This document shows positions 43,353-50,386 of a stretch of 64,000 nucleotides of DNA, in pieces. Every line of letters starts with the position of its first letter. Positions within the stretch are counted from its first letter, which is position 1. The stretch is taken from assembly GCA_902778275.1 (NCBI GenBank), contig CACYXE010000001.1:62001-126000 (forward strand), written 5' to 3'. Source of the stretch: Oscillospiraceae bacterium (GTDB lineage Bacteria; Bacillota; Clostridia; Oscillospirales; Oscillospiraceae). Both the position numbers and the translations under genes were made by a program. The notes beneath the pieces were generated by a model, which worked only from the letters and a program-made list of their open reading frames with translations, searched no databases and was not told the DNA's origin.

Positions 43353-43820
43353 ATGAACGCACCCGATAAGGCTACAGAGATCAAGGCAGCCGCCGCTGCT
43401 GTGATCGCATTTCTAACCAGTCTGTGGGGATGGTTAGGCTGGGCTGTCTGCATCTTTGCCGCAGCCATGCTCCTGGACTGGATCACCGGCAGTTTGGCTG
43501 CCCGATCAAAAGGGGAGTGGTCCAGCACCGTGGCCAGGCAGGGGCTTTGGCATAAGCTTGGCGAAATCGTGGCTCTGCTGGTGGCGGCCTTGTGTGACAT
43601 TGCGATCGCCATAATTATCAACACTGCCGCGGCACCACTCCTGGGCGGATTTGAGTACCGAAACTATTTAACGTTGATCGTCTCTATCTGGTACATTTTC
43701 ACAGAACTGGGAAGCATCATCGAAAATGCCGAAAAGCTCGGAGCTCCGGTCCCCGCGTGGCTGCTGAAAGTTATCGGGCATTTCAAGAAACAGGTCGACG
43801 AGACCGAAATTGTTGAGTAA
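43353..43820 (+). CDS. phage holin, phi LC3/BlyA-like (phage_holin_4 type)
   Basis: In this 155-aa protein three hydrophobic segments (about residues 10-50, 70-92 and 95-122) carry the family motif LLDWITGSLAARSKGEWSS near 41-59 and a charged C-terminus. It forms membrane lesions that release the endolysin. GGAGG lies upstream. Confidence 0.87.
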   Translation: MNAPDKATEIKAAAAAVIAFLTSLWGWLGWAVCIFAAAMLLDWITGSLAARSKGEWSSTVARQGLWHKLGEIVALLVAALCDIAIAIIINTAAAPLLGGFEYRNYLTLIVSIWYIFTELGSIIENAEKLGAPVPAWLLKVIGHFKKQVDETEIVE

Positions 43821-43827
43821 AAGAAAA

Positions 43828-43860
43828 GATCCCGCTGGCCTATCCCAGCGGGATCTTTTT
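43828..43860 (+). terminator. terminator of the phage late operon
   Basis: GATCCCGCTGG and CCAGCGGGATC form an 11-bp perfect stem with a 6-nt loop and a T-run. Confidence 0.93.
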
Positions 43861-43916
43861 GCAATCAATTTTGCAATCAAATACTGCACCATTTTGCGCC
43901 ATGTTGCACCATTTTG
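43857..43916. repeat. short direct repeats inside attR, possible integrase arm sites
   Basis: TTTTGCAATCAA occurs twice and TGCACCATTTTG twice (43885-43896 and 43905-43916, 20 bp apart) between the late terminator and the attachment core. Integrase or Xis binding is an inference from position. Confidence 0.45.
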
Positions 43917-43968
43917 AGCAAGCACATTCCGGAAAATGCAGCCGGAAATAGGCAAACAAAAAGCCCGG

Positions 43969-44000
43969 AAACCCGCTGCTTCTGCGGATTTCCGGGCTTT
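43969..44000 (-). terminator. phage-supplied terminator for the tRNA-Tyr/Thr operon
   Basis: On the minus strand AAAGCCCGGAAA pairs with TTTCCGGGCTTT and is followed by TTG-rich sequence, starting at the tRNA-Tyr CCA end. It lies on the phage side of attR, replacing the chromosomal terminator now stranded at 9985-10024. Confidence 0.75.
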
Positions 44001-44052
44001 GGTGGGGGAAGGTGGATTCGAACCACCGAAGGCATTGCCAGCAGATTTACAG
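43998..44052. repeat. prophage attR core
   Basis: Identical over 55 bp to 10023-10077. This copy is inside the intact tRNA-Tyr gene, so integration preserves the tRNA. Confidence 0.93.
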
Positions 44053-44084
44053 TCTGTCCCCTTTGGCCACTCGGGAATTCCCCC
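44000..44084 (-). tRNA. tRNA-Tyr (anticodon GTA), prophage integration site
   Basis: Class II tRNA on the minus strand: acceptor GGGGGAA/TTCCCCC, anticodon loop CTGTAAA (GTA), long variable arm, T-arm with GTTCGAATC, and encoded ACCA at the 3' end. Confidence 0.95.
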
Positions 44085-44117
44085 ATATGCAATTGCCAGG
44101 CCTTTGAACTCAGACAG

Positions 44118-44193
44118 TGGAGCTGGTGGACGGACTCGAACCCCCGACCTGCTGATTACAAATCAGCTGCTCTACCAACTGAGCTACACCAGC
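44118..44193 (-). tRNA. tRNA-Thr (anticodon TGT)
   Basis: The minus-strand cloverleaf has acceptor GCTGGTG/CACCAGC, anticodon stem GCTGA/TCAGC with loop TTTGTAA (TGT), and encoded CCA. It is cotranscribed upstream of tRNA-Tyr. Confidence 0.95.
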
Positions 44194-44210
44194 ATCTAAC
44201 CGGCTCGACT

Positions 44211-44239
44211 ATAATAGCAAATCTGCCCGGGTTTGTCAA
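44211..44239 (-). promoter_or_regulatory. promoter of the tRNA-Thr/tRNA-Tyr operon
   Basis: On the minus strand TTGACA and TATTAT are separated by 17 bp, 18 bp upstream of tRNA-Thr. Confidence 0.85.
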
Positions 44240-44368
44240 CCGTCATTTTTCGCAAAAGCGTAAAATAGTATTCAATACTTTCCAGCTTTATGGACAGCCG
44301 GAATTGAAAAAAATAATAGAGTATGTTATGATACTTGTCGAAATCTGTAACATCTGATAGGGGAGCTT

Positions 44369-45271
44369 ATGAGAACTGCCGTCCGGCTCCGTTGGGGCCT
44401 GCTGATCGTCGCCTTTGCGCTGATCATACTTGCCTTGTTTTTGATCATAAAGTTCCGTAAAGAGAAAGCGCCGGAACCGACAGTGGACCTGCATGAGGGC
44501 CAGGTCTATGTCTACGATGGCTTTGATTGGGTCTGGATGACACCGCTGGAGGGGGTCCCGGTCAATCCCATCAAAAAAGAGGACTTTGTCAACCAGGGGA
44601 CGACGCCGGTCTATCTGGGCAGCGACTACACCCTGCGCCGGGGGATCGACGTTTCCGAGCACCAGCACAGCGTGGATTGGGCCAAGGTCGCCGCCTGCGA
44701 CGTGGATTTTGCCTTTATCCGCCTCGGCCGTCGGGGCTATACAGAGGGCGGCTTGTTTGAAGATCCCTATTACCGTGACAATATCTCCGGCGCGCAGGCG
44801 AACGGCATCGACGTAGGCGTTTATTTCTTCTCCCAGGCGGTCACCGTCCAGGAGGCCATTGAGGAGGCCAACTTTGTTATTGAACGCCTGGCGGGCTATC
44901 GGATCAACATGCCGGTGGTTTTTGACTGGGAAAAGATCCCCGATATGGACGAAGCCCGCACCAAGGATCTGAGCATGGAGACCCGCACGGATTGCGCCGT
45001 GGCGTTTTGCCAGACCTTGAGGAACGCGGGCTATGAGCCCTGCGTATACTTCAATCGGAATCTCGGTTACTACGGCTATGACCTGAGACGGCTTACAGAT
45101 TACCTCTTCTGGTTTTCCCTGCCGGAGATGGGTTACCCCAGCTTCTACTACGCGGTGGATTTTTGGCAGTACAGCTTTACGGAGACCATCGCCGGGGTAG
45201 AGGGGACGGCGGATATGAACATGATGCTGATCCCCACGGCATCGGCGGCAGATGCGGCGGAAAGTAAATAA
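44369..45271 (+). CDS. membrane-anchored glycoside hydrolase family 25 lysozyme
   Basis: This 300-aa protein has an N-terminal single anchor (about residues 8-28) followed by KFRKEK, a linker, and a GH25 muramidase domain (about 90-290). Catalytic-region motifs are RRGIDVSEHQ at the start of the barrel and VVFDWEK, which carries the DxE acid pair. It probably remodels the cell's own wall. It lies just outside attR and is transcribed away from the tRNAs, so it is chromosomal rather than phage. GGGGAG precedes the ATG. Confidence 0.88.
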   Translation: MRTAVRLRWGLLIVAFALIILALFLIIKFRKEKAPEPTVDLHEGQVYVYDGFDWVWMTPLEGVPVNPIKKEDFVNQGTTPVYLGSDYTLRRGIDVSEHQHSVDWAKVAACDVDFAFIRLGRRGYTEGGLFEDPYYRDNISGAQANGIDVGVYFFSQAVTVQEAIEEANFVIERLAGYRINMPVVFDWEKIPDMDEARTKDLSMETRTDCAVAFCQTLRNAGYEPCVYFNRNLGYYGYDLRRLTDYLFWFSLPEMGYPSFYYAVDFWQYSFTETIAGVEGTADMNMMLIPTASAADAAESK

Positions 45272-45325
45272 AAGGGATTTCTCCCTTGATTTTTAAGGAG
45301 ACATGTTATATACTCATTCCAGTTC

Positions 45326-45411
45326 GCCGGTGTGATGGAATGGTAGACGTAGCGGATTCAAAATCCGCCGATGGCAACATCGTGTGGGTTCGAGTCCCAC
45401 CACCGGCACCA
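45326..45411 (+). tRNA. tRNA-Leu (anticodon CAA)
   Basis: Class II tRNA: acceptor GCCGGTG/CACCGGC, D-arm TGATGGAATGGTAGAC, anticodon stem GCGGA/TCCGC with loop TTCAAAA (CAA), variable arm, T-arm GTGGG-TTCGAGT-CCCAC, and encoded CCA. Confidence 0.95.
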
Positions 45412-45415
45412 AAAA

Positions 45416-45442
45416 GGGGCTTCCGAAAGGAAGCCCCTTTTT
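45416..45442 (+). terminator. terminator of tRNA-Leu
   Basis: GGGGCTTCC-GAAA-GGAAGCCCC followed by five T residues. Confidence 0.93.
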
Positions 45443-45446
45443 GGTG

Positions 45447-45514
45447 GCCCGCCTGCGGCGGGCGAAGATCCGCTTCGCTCAAATCGGCAGGAGGGGAAGC
45501 CCATCCCCTCCTGC
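45447..45514. repeat. cluster of palindromes after tRNA-Leu (REP-like)
   Basis: Three hairpins follow the terminator: GCCCGCC/GGCGGGC (45447-45463), GCGAAG/CTTCGC (45462-45478) and GCAGGAGGGG/CCCCTCCTGC (45487-45514). None has a T-tract. From 45515 to 45670 I see no gene; a stretch near 45563-45620 has T-arm-like GACTCGAAC and may be a tRNA remnant. Confidence 0.5.
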
Positions 45515-45674
45515 ACTACCCCATTAAAGACGGAATCCGGTTCGGATTTGGATTGTCAAAGGACTCGAACCCGAGGGCTCTTGGCAACATGCCGGCGGCA
45601 CCAGCGGTCAATGATCCGAGCGTTGTGTATAATTGACTTCCGCGGGATGAAACTGATATAAACAACCTGAAAAC

Positions 45675-45715
45675 GTTGCGTCTGCAACATGAAAAGGCGG
45701 CCGCCGCGGTATAAT
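45675..45715 (+). promoter_or_regulatory. Crp/Fnr-type operator and promoter of the regulator gene
   Basis: The palindrome GTTGC-gtct-GCAAC (45675-45688) lies 21 bp upstream of TATAAT (45710-45715). There is no good -35 box, so the promoter should depend on an activator; the operator centre is about 40 bp upstream of the predicted start, the classic class II position. Confidence 0.72.
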
Positions 45716-45750
45716 ATCTGTGATAGAACGAAGCAAGGTGGTGAATTGTC

Positions 45751-46413
45751 TTGCTGGATCAATCTATTTCCCCGCGGGATGTTCCCCTTTTTGACGGGAT
45801 CAAAGAGGAGGAGCTTTCAGATCTTCTGCTGTGCATGAAGGCCAGAAACCGTCGGTACCACAAAGGGGAGTATATCCTCCTGGATCAGGACGAGGTGCAG
45901 GAGGTGGGCGTGGTCCTCAGCGGCATGGTGCACATGCTGAAGGAGGATTCCCAGGGGCACAACACGCTGATCACATACTTGGAAAAGGGCGACGTCCTGG
46001 GCGAGAGCTTTGCGGTGAAAGAGGAGAAAAACTCCTACGTATCCTTTTTCGCCGCGACGGATGCGCATATCCTGTTTTTGTCTCTGAGCCAGATCCTGCA
46101 TCCCTGCAAAAAGAACTGCCCCTTCCACGGACGGGTGGCGAAGAATCTGCTGCAGCTGATCGGAGAGAAAAATCTGCGACTCATGGAGCGGATCGAAGTG
46201 GCCTCCAAGACCACGCTGCGGGAAAAGATCATGGCCTATCTGATGCTGTTGGAGGCAAAGCAGGGGCAGAAATACATCGAGGTGCCCCTGAACCGTTCGG
46301 AGATGGCGAGTTTTCTGCACAGCAACCGCAGCGCCATGTCCCGGGAACTGATGGCCATGAAGGCGGACGGACTGATCGATTATGACGGCAACACCTTTGT
46401 GCTGAAAAAATAA
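45751..46413 (+). CDS. Crp/Fnr-family transcription regulator
   Basis: In this 220-aa protein the N-terminal cyclic-nucleotide-binding-type barrel (about residues 12-125: YHKGEYILLDQDEVQEVGVV, GDVLGESFAV) is followed by a dimer helix and a C-terminal HTH_Crp (about 150-218: EVPLNRSEMASFLHSNRSAM, SRELMAMKADGLI). A cysteine group HPCKKNCPFH near residues 114-123 could sense redox, NO or metal. The TTG start follows AAGGTGG. Matching operators precede this gene and the nitrite reductase operon, so it probably activates both. Confidence 0.85.
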   Translation: MLDQSISPRDVPLFDGIKEEELSDLLLCMKARNRRYHKGEYILLDQDEVQEVGVVLSGMVHMLKEDSQGHNTLITYLEKGDVLGESFAVKEEKNSYVSFFAATDAHILFLSLSQILHPCKKNCPFHGRVAKNLLQLIGEKNLRLMERIEVASKTTLREKIMAYLMLLEAKQGQKYIEVPLNRSEMASFLHSNRSAMSRELMAMKADGLIDYDGNTFVLKK

Positions 46414-46456
46414 GCTTCTGCATCAAATGAAATAATGAGAGCGCCCCTCCTGTCTC

Positions 46457-46498
46457 GTTGCAGCCGCAACGGATAGGAGGGACCTTATGCTTTATACT
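46457..46498 (+). promoter_or_regulatory. Crp/Fnr-type operator and promoter of the nitrite reductase operon
   Basis: GTTGC-agcc-GCAAC (46457-46470) has the same arms as the regulator's own operator and the same distance, within 1 bp, to its -10 box TATACT (46493-46498). The centre is about 41 bp upstream of the predicted start. Confidence 0.72.
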
Positions 46499-46568
46499 GT
46501 AAACGTATCGTTATGCCTATCTTTTGAACCCGGCGAAATCTGGCACGAATAAGGAGCGCGGGATCGAT

Positions 46569-48164
46569 ATGGATAAAAAGCTGAAGAAACAGCAACGCCT
46601 TGACATGATCGGCGCCGGCTGCGGGATCGTCCTGCTGGTGCTCCTGATCGGCAGCATCATCCTGGGCAACCGGGTGGTCACCACCGGCGCAAACGCCGCG
46701 GATATCCCCGCGGAGGCAATGACGCTGACCGGAACGGCCGACGGCCGCAACGGGCCCGTCTCGGTGGAGCTTGTCGCCACAGCGGACAAGATCTATCAGA
46801 TCAAGGTGACGGAGCAGAGCGAGACAGACGGCATCGGCACCGTGGCGGTGGATGAGCTGCCCGGCCGGATTTATGAGGCGCAGAGTCTGGATGTGGACGC
46901 GGTTTCCGGCGCCACCATCACCTCTACCGCCATCAAGGCCGCCGTTCAGGACGCCCTGGCCTCCGGCGGGATTGACGCGGCTGCCTTTGGCTCTGCCGGA
47001 GATCCGGCGGCTGCGACCGCAAAGCAGATCGCCAGGAAGGTGGAGACCCACTCCGGCGTCACCGTTCTGCACGCCTCTGACTGGGCGGAGCAGTACCCAG
47101 ATATCTATGAGAGCTGGACCATGACCCGCAGCAGCGATGAGGTGGTGGACTATCTGGAGCAGTATCCCATGCTGCCCACGCTCTATGAGCCCTACGGCTT
47201 CGCCTATTACTACGGCAGCGCCCGCGGCCACATGTACGACGTGGAGGATATCGAGGCCACCGGCCGTCCCCACGCCCTGGCCAACTGCTGGACCTGCAAG
47301 ACCCCGGACTTCACCAACATGGTCAACGAGATGGGCGACGAGGCCTATCAGCTGGCCTGGACAGACGTGCAGCAGCAGGTCGTGGATCCCATCAGCTGCT
47401 ACAACTGCCACGCCAATACCCCCGGTGAGATCACCATCACCCATACCTACTGGATCGACGCGGTGGGCGAGGACTTCGACAGCATCGCCCCGGCGAACCT
47501 GGCCTGCGGTCAGTGCCACAACGAGTATTACTTCGATCCGGCCACCAAGGCCACCAAGATCGCCCACAACAGCTTGGAGAGCATGGATCCGACGACCATG
47601 CTGGCCTTCTTCAACGACGCCTCCAACTTCTCCAACGGTGAGATCTTCACCGACTATACCAATCCACGCACCGGTGTCAAGCAGATCAAGGTGCAGCACC
47701 CCGAGTTTGAGACCTTCCTGGGTGCCGGCAGCCAGCACGCCAAGGACTTTACCTGCGCTGACTGCCACATGCCTGACGCGGTGAACGCGGATGGCGAGAC
47801 CTACCGCAGCCATGAGCTGATTAGCCCTCTGGACAACCCCGAGCTGATCGCCAACAACTGCTCGTCCTGCCATGCGGATCTGGTGTCCGAGGTACACGCC
47901 GTACAGGAGCAGGTGGAGTCCCGTACATACTCCGTGGGTTACGAGCTGGAGTATCTGACCGAGCTGCTGGCGGCCGCTGTGGAGAGCGGTGAATACACCG
48001 AGGAGGAGCTGGATGCTGTCCGCTCCCTGGCCCGTGACGCCCAGTTCTATTGGGACTTCGTCTTCGTGGAGAATGCCGAAGGCGCCCACAACCCCACGCT
48101 GACCTATGACTGCCTGGACAAGGCGGAGGCCCTGACCAACCGGGCCATCGGCCTGCTGCGTTAA
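46569..48164 (+). CDS. pentahaem nitrite reductase (NrfA) with N-terminal FMN-binding domain
   Basis: This 531-aa protein has a membrane anchor at residues 13-33. Residues about 45-130 form an FMN_bind domain with D110 and SGATIT (113-118), the site where ApbE-type transferases attach FMN covalently. Residues about 160-531 are cytochrome c552: haem motifs CWTCK (240-244, the lysine-ligated catalytic haem), CYNCH (277-281), CGQCH (313-317), CADCH (396-400) and CSSCH (431-435). The enzyme reduces nitrite to ammonium outside the cell membrane. No NrfH quinol oxidase is nearby, so the flavin domain may deliver electrons. Start 46569 is preferred over a TTG at 46524. Confidence 0.87.
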   Translation: MDKKLKKQQRLDMIGAGCGIVLLVLLIGSIILGNRVVTTGANAADIPAEAMTLTGTADGRNGPVSVELVATADKIYQIKVTEQSETDGIGTVAVDELPGRIYEAQSLDVDAVSGATITSTAIKAAVQDALASGGIDAAAFGSAGDPAAATAKQIARKVETHSGVTVLHASDWAEQYPDIYESWTMTRSSDEVVDYLEQYPMLPTLYEPYGFAYYYGSARGHMYDVEDIEATGRPHALANCWTCKTPDFTNMVNEMGDEAYQLAWTDVQQQVVDPISCYNCHANTPGEITITHTYWIDAVGEDFDSIAPANLACGQCHNEYYFDPATKATKIAHNSLESMDPTTMLAFFNDASNFSNGEIFTDYTNPRTGVKQIKVQHPEFETFLGAGSQHAKDFTCADCHMPDAVNADGETYRSHELISPLDNPELIANNCSSCHADLVSEVHAVQEQVESRTYSVGYELEYLTELLAAAVESGEYTEEELDAVRSLARDAQFYWDFVFVENAEGAHNPTLTYDCLDKAEALTNRAIGLLR

Positions 48165-48230
48165 ATCCATAATCCCCATGCCGCCCGCCCGAACAGGGCG
48201 AGCGGCAGTTTCGTTTTTTGGAGTGGTTCC

Positions 48231-49478
48231 ATGAAAAAAGTATTGCATTTCTTCCGGTCCATGCGCTTTGGGATCCTGCTGCTGATCCTGATCGCCCTGT
48301 GCTCCGTGGCCGGGTCGCTGATCCCCCAGGACAAGGCGGTCTCCTGGTACGCCCAGAACTACGGCTCCTTCCACGGCGTGATCCTGATGCTGCGCCTGCA
48401 CCGGATCTTTGAAAGCTGGTATTTCATCCTGCTGCTGGTTCTGCTGTGCCTGAATCTGACGCTGTGCTCCCTGGTGCGGATCGTGAACGTGGTGCAAGAT
48501 CGGAACAGGATCGTTCAGCGGACGGCGAAGATGAAGGACCAGGTGTGCCTGAACAGCGAGGGAACGGCAAGGCTCAGGCAATATCTGACCGAGATCCGCT
48601 GCCGCGGGGAGGACTGCGACGGGGTCTGGGTCTATCGGAAAAACAGTGTGGGCCGTTACGGCTCCTTCATCATCCATCTGTCCATCCTGCTGATCGTGAT
48701 CTTCGGCGCAGGAGCACTGTACCTGCCTGTGGTGGTGGACCGCTCCTGCTTCCCCGGGGAGAGCGTGCACATGGAGGACGGTACGGAGATCGCGGTCGAT
48801 TCCTTCCACATCGAGGACGCCACCGGGCGGCTGGATTATTCCAGCCGGATCCGGGTACGGCTGAGCGACGGCCGGACCAGCGACTGGGCGGATATCCGTG
48901 TCAACCATCCCTTTTCCTTCGGGAGCTATAAGATCTATCAGCAGACCTACGGCACAGCCGGGTCCGTCACCGTGACCAACCTGGCCACCGGGGGCAGTGA
49001 TGATTTCATTCTGACCGAGACAACTCTGCTTTCCCTGGACGGGGCCAACGGCCTGTGGTATGAGGCGGTCTATCCCGGATACGTCGTGGACCCCGGCGGG
49101 CGGATGACCCTCATCACCTCCACCTCCGGCCGCTATGAGGACCCGGTGTATGAGGTGCTTCTGGCGGAAAACGGCAGCGTCAGCCCCATGCTGGCGTTCC
49201 CGGAGGAGGAGCTGGAAGCGGGAGGCCTGCGCTTTCATTTCAACGCCCCGGTGGAATACCCGGGCCTGCGCGTCAAGCACACGCCTACGGTCATCAACGC
49301 CCTGCTGATCGCTGCCTTCGTGCTGCTGATCCTGGGGCTGTACATCAGCTTCTTCATGCCGCCGGTGCTGGTGAAAGTGGACGGGCAGGGCTATGCCGTC
49401 GGCGGCCCCAAGCCGGAGGGGATCCGGATCGAATTGGACGAGCTGCTGCAGGATTGCAGATTGGAGGATCACGAATGA
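48231..49478 (+). CDS. resB: cytochrome c biogenesis protein ResB
   Basis: This 415-aa System II haem-delivery partner has transmembrane segments near residues 12-32, 64-82, 144-166 and 370-390, with a large extracytoplasmic domain between the third and fourth. Family features are MRFGILLLILIALCSVAGSL, the NLTLCSLVRI region, YGSFIIHLSILLIV and FSFGSYKIYQQTYG. It is required to attach haem to the five CxxC(K/H) sites of the nitrite reductase encoded just upstream. Confidence 0.88.
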   Translation: MKKVLHFFRSMRFGILLLILIALCSVAGSLIPQDKAVSWYAQNYGSFHGVILMLRLHRIFESWYFILLLVLLCLNLTLCSLVRIVNVVQDRNRIVQRTAKMKDQVCLNSEGTARLRQYLTEIRCRGEDCDGVWVYRKNSVGRYGSFIIHLSILLIVIFGAGALYLPVVVDRSCFPGESVHMEDGTEIAVDSFHIEDATGRLDYSSRIRVRLSDGRTSDWADIRVNHPFSFGSYKIYQQTYGTAGSVTVTNLATGGSDDFILTETTLLSLDGANGLWYEAVYPGYVVDPGGRMTLITSTSGRYEDPVYEVLLAENGSVSPMLAFPEEELEAGGLRFHFNAPVEYPGLRVKHTPTVINALLIAAFVLLILGLYISFFMPPVLVKVDGQGYAVGGPKPEGIRIELDELLQDCRLEDHE

Positions 49479-50266
49479 AAGTCCTGTTTTTTCTCACCTT
49501 TATCCTTTACGCCACTGCTGTGATCTTGCAGTTTACCGGCACGGCCTTCAAAAAAGAGAAGCTGCTGAAGATATCCTGGCCGGTGTTTCTGCTGGCCTTC
49601 GCCGTGCATCTGGTCTTCACCGCGGCGCGGGGTGTGGTCGCCGGGCGGATCCCGCTTTCCAATCAGTTCGAATTCGCCAACGCTTTTGCCTGGGGCGTGG
49701 CCCTGATGCTGATCGTCATCCGCAGACGGATGAAGGCCGACTGGCTGTCTGTGGCGGCCATGCCCATGACGCTGCTGGTGCTGACTTACGCGGCGCTGCA
49801 ACCTATGGAGATCCACGATCTGATGCCCGCTCTGCGCAGCGCCTGGTTCGGCATCCACATCGGCTCCGCCGTGCTCTCCTATGCCGCCTTTGTAGTAGCG
49901 GGCTGTATCGGCCTGCGCTACATCCTGTTGGCAAAGAAAAACACGGAGGACGGGGAGAGCAGGCTGCGGCAGATGGATTATCTCAGCTACCGGCTGGTGG
50001 CCTTCGGCTTCCTGTTTTTGACCGTTGTGATCCTGTCCGGCGCGATCTGGGCCGAGCAGGCCTGGTCCGCCTTCTGGACCTGGGACCCCAAGGAGGTCTG
50101 GGCGCTGATCACCTGGATCATCTACGCGGTCTATCTCCACCTGCGCCTGCGCAGCAAGCGCAAGGGGGTCGTCATGGCCTGGTTCCTGGTCATCGCGGTG
50201 CCGGTGGTGTTCTTCACCTTCGCGGGGGTAAACACCCTCCTGCCGGGGCTGCATTCCTACGGCTGA
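49475..50266 (+). CDS. ccsA: cytochrome c assembly protein CcsA
   Basis: This 263-aa polytopic haem handling protein has eight or so membrane segments. The WWD haem-binding signature is WAEQAWSAFWTWDPKEVW near residues 194-211, and conserved histidines lie near IHIGSAVLSY and at the C-terminal LPGLHSYG. It overlaps resB by 4 bp and forms the haem lyase complex with it. A terminator follows. Confidence 0.9.
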   Translation: MKVLFFLTFILYATAVILQFTGTAFKKEKLLKISWPVFLLAFAVHLVFTAARGVVAGRIPLSNQFEFANAFAWGVALMLIVIRRRMKADWLSVAAMPMTLLVLTYAALQPMEIHDLMPALRSAWFGIHIGSAVLSYAAFVVAGCIGLRYILLAKKNTEDGESRLRQMDYLSYRLVAFGFLFLTVVILSGAIWAEQAWSAFWTWDPKEVWALITWIIYAVYLHLRLRSKRKGVVMAWFLVIAVPVVFFTFAGVNTLLPGLHSYG

Positions 50267-50280
50267 GCCTGTCATTCCCA

Positions 50281-50310
50281 AAAGCTCCCGTCTTCGGACG
50301 GGGGCTTTTT
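50281..50310 (+). terminator. terminator of the nitrite reductase operon
   Basis: AGC-CCCGTC-TTCG-GACGGG-GCT arms with small bulges and a T-run. Confidence 0.82.
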
Positions 50311-50386
50311 CCATTATATGAAAAAAGTTTTTCCTTTTTCCCGGATTTCTGTTATGATAGTTCCATTGAAAGAAGGGAACGCTTCG

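Noticed and set aside
46485..49472. A 995-codon open frame on the minus strand opposite nrfA and resB
   Set aside because: It mirrors GC-rich codons of the plus-strand genes, has no ribosome site and encodes no recognisable domain; the plus strand has clear haem motifs and ResB features.
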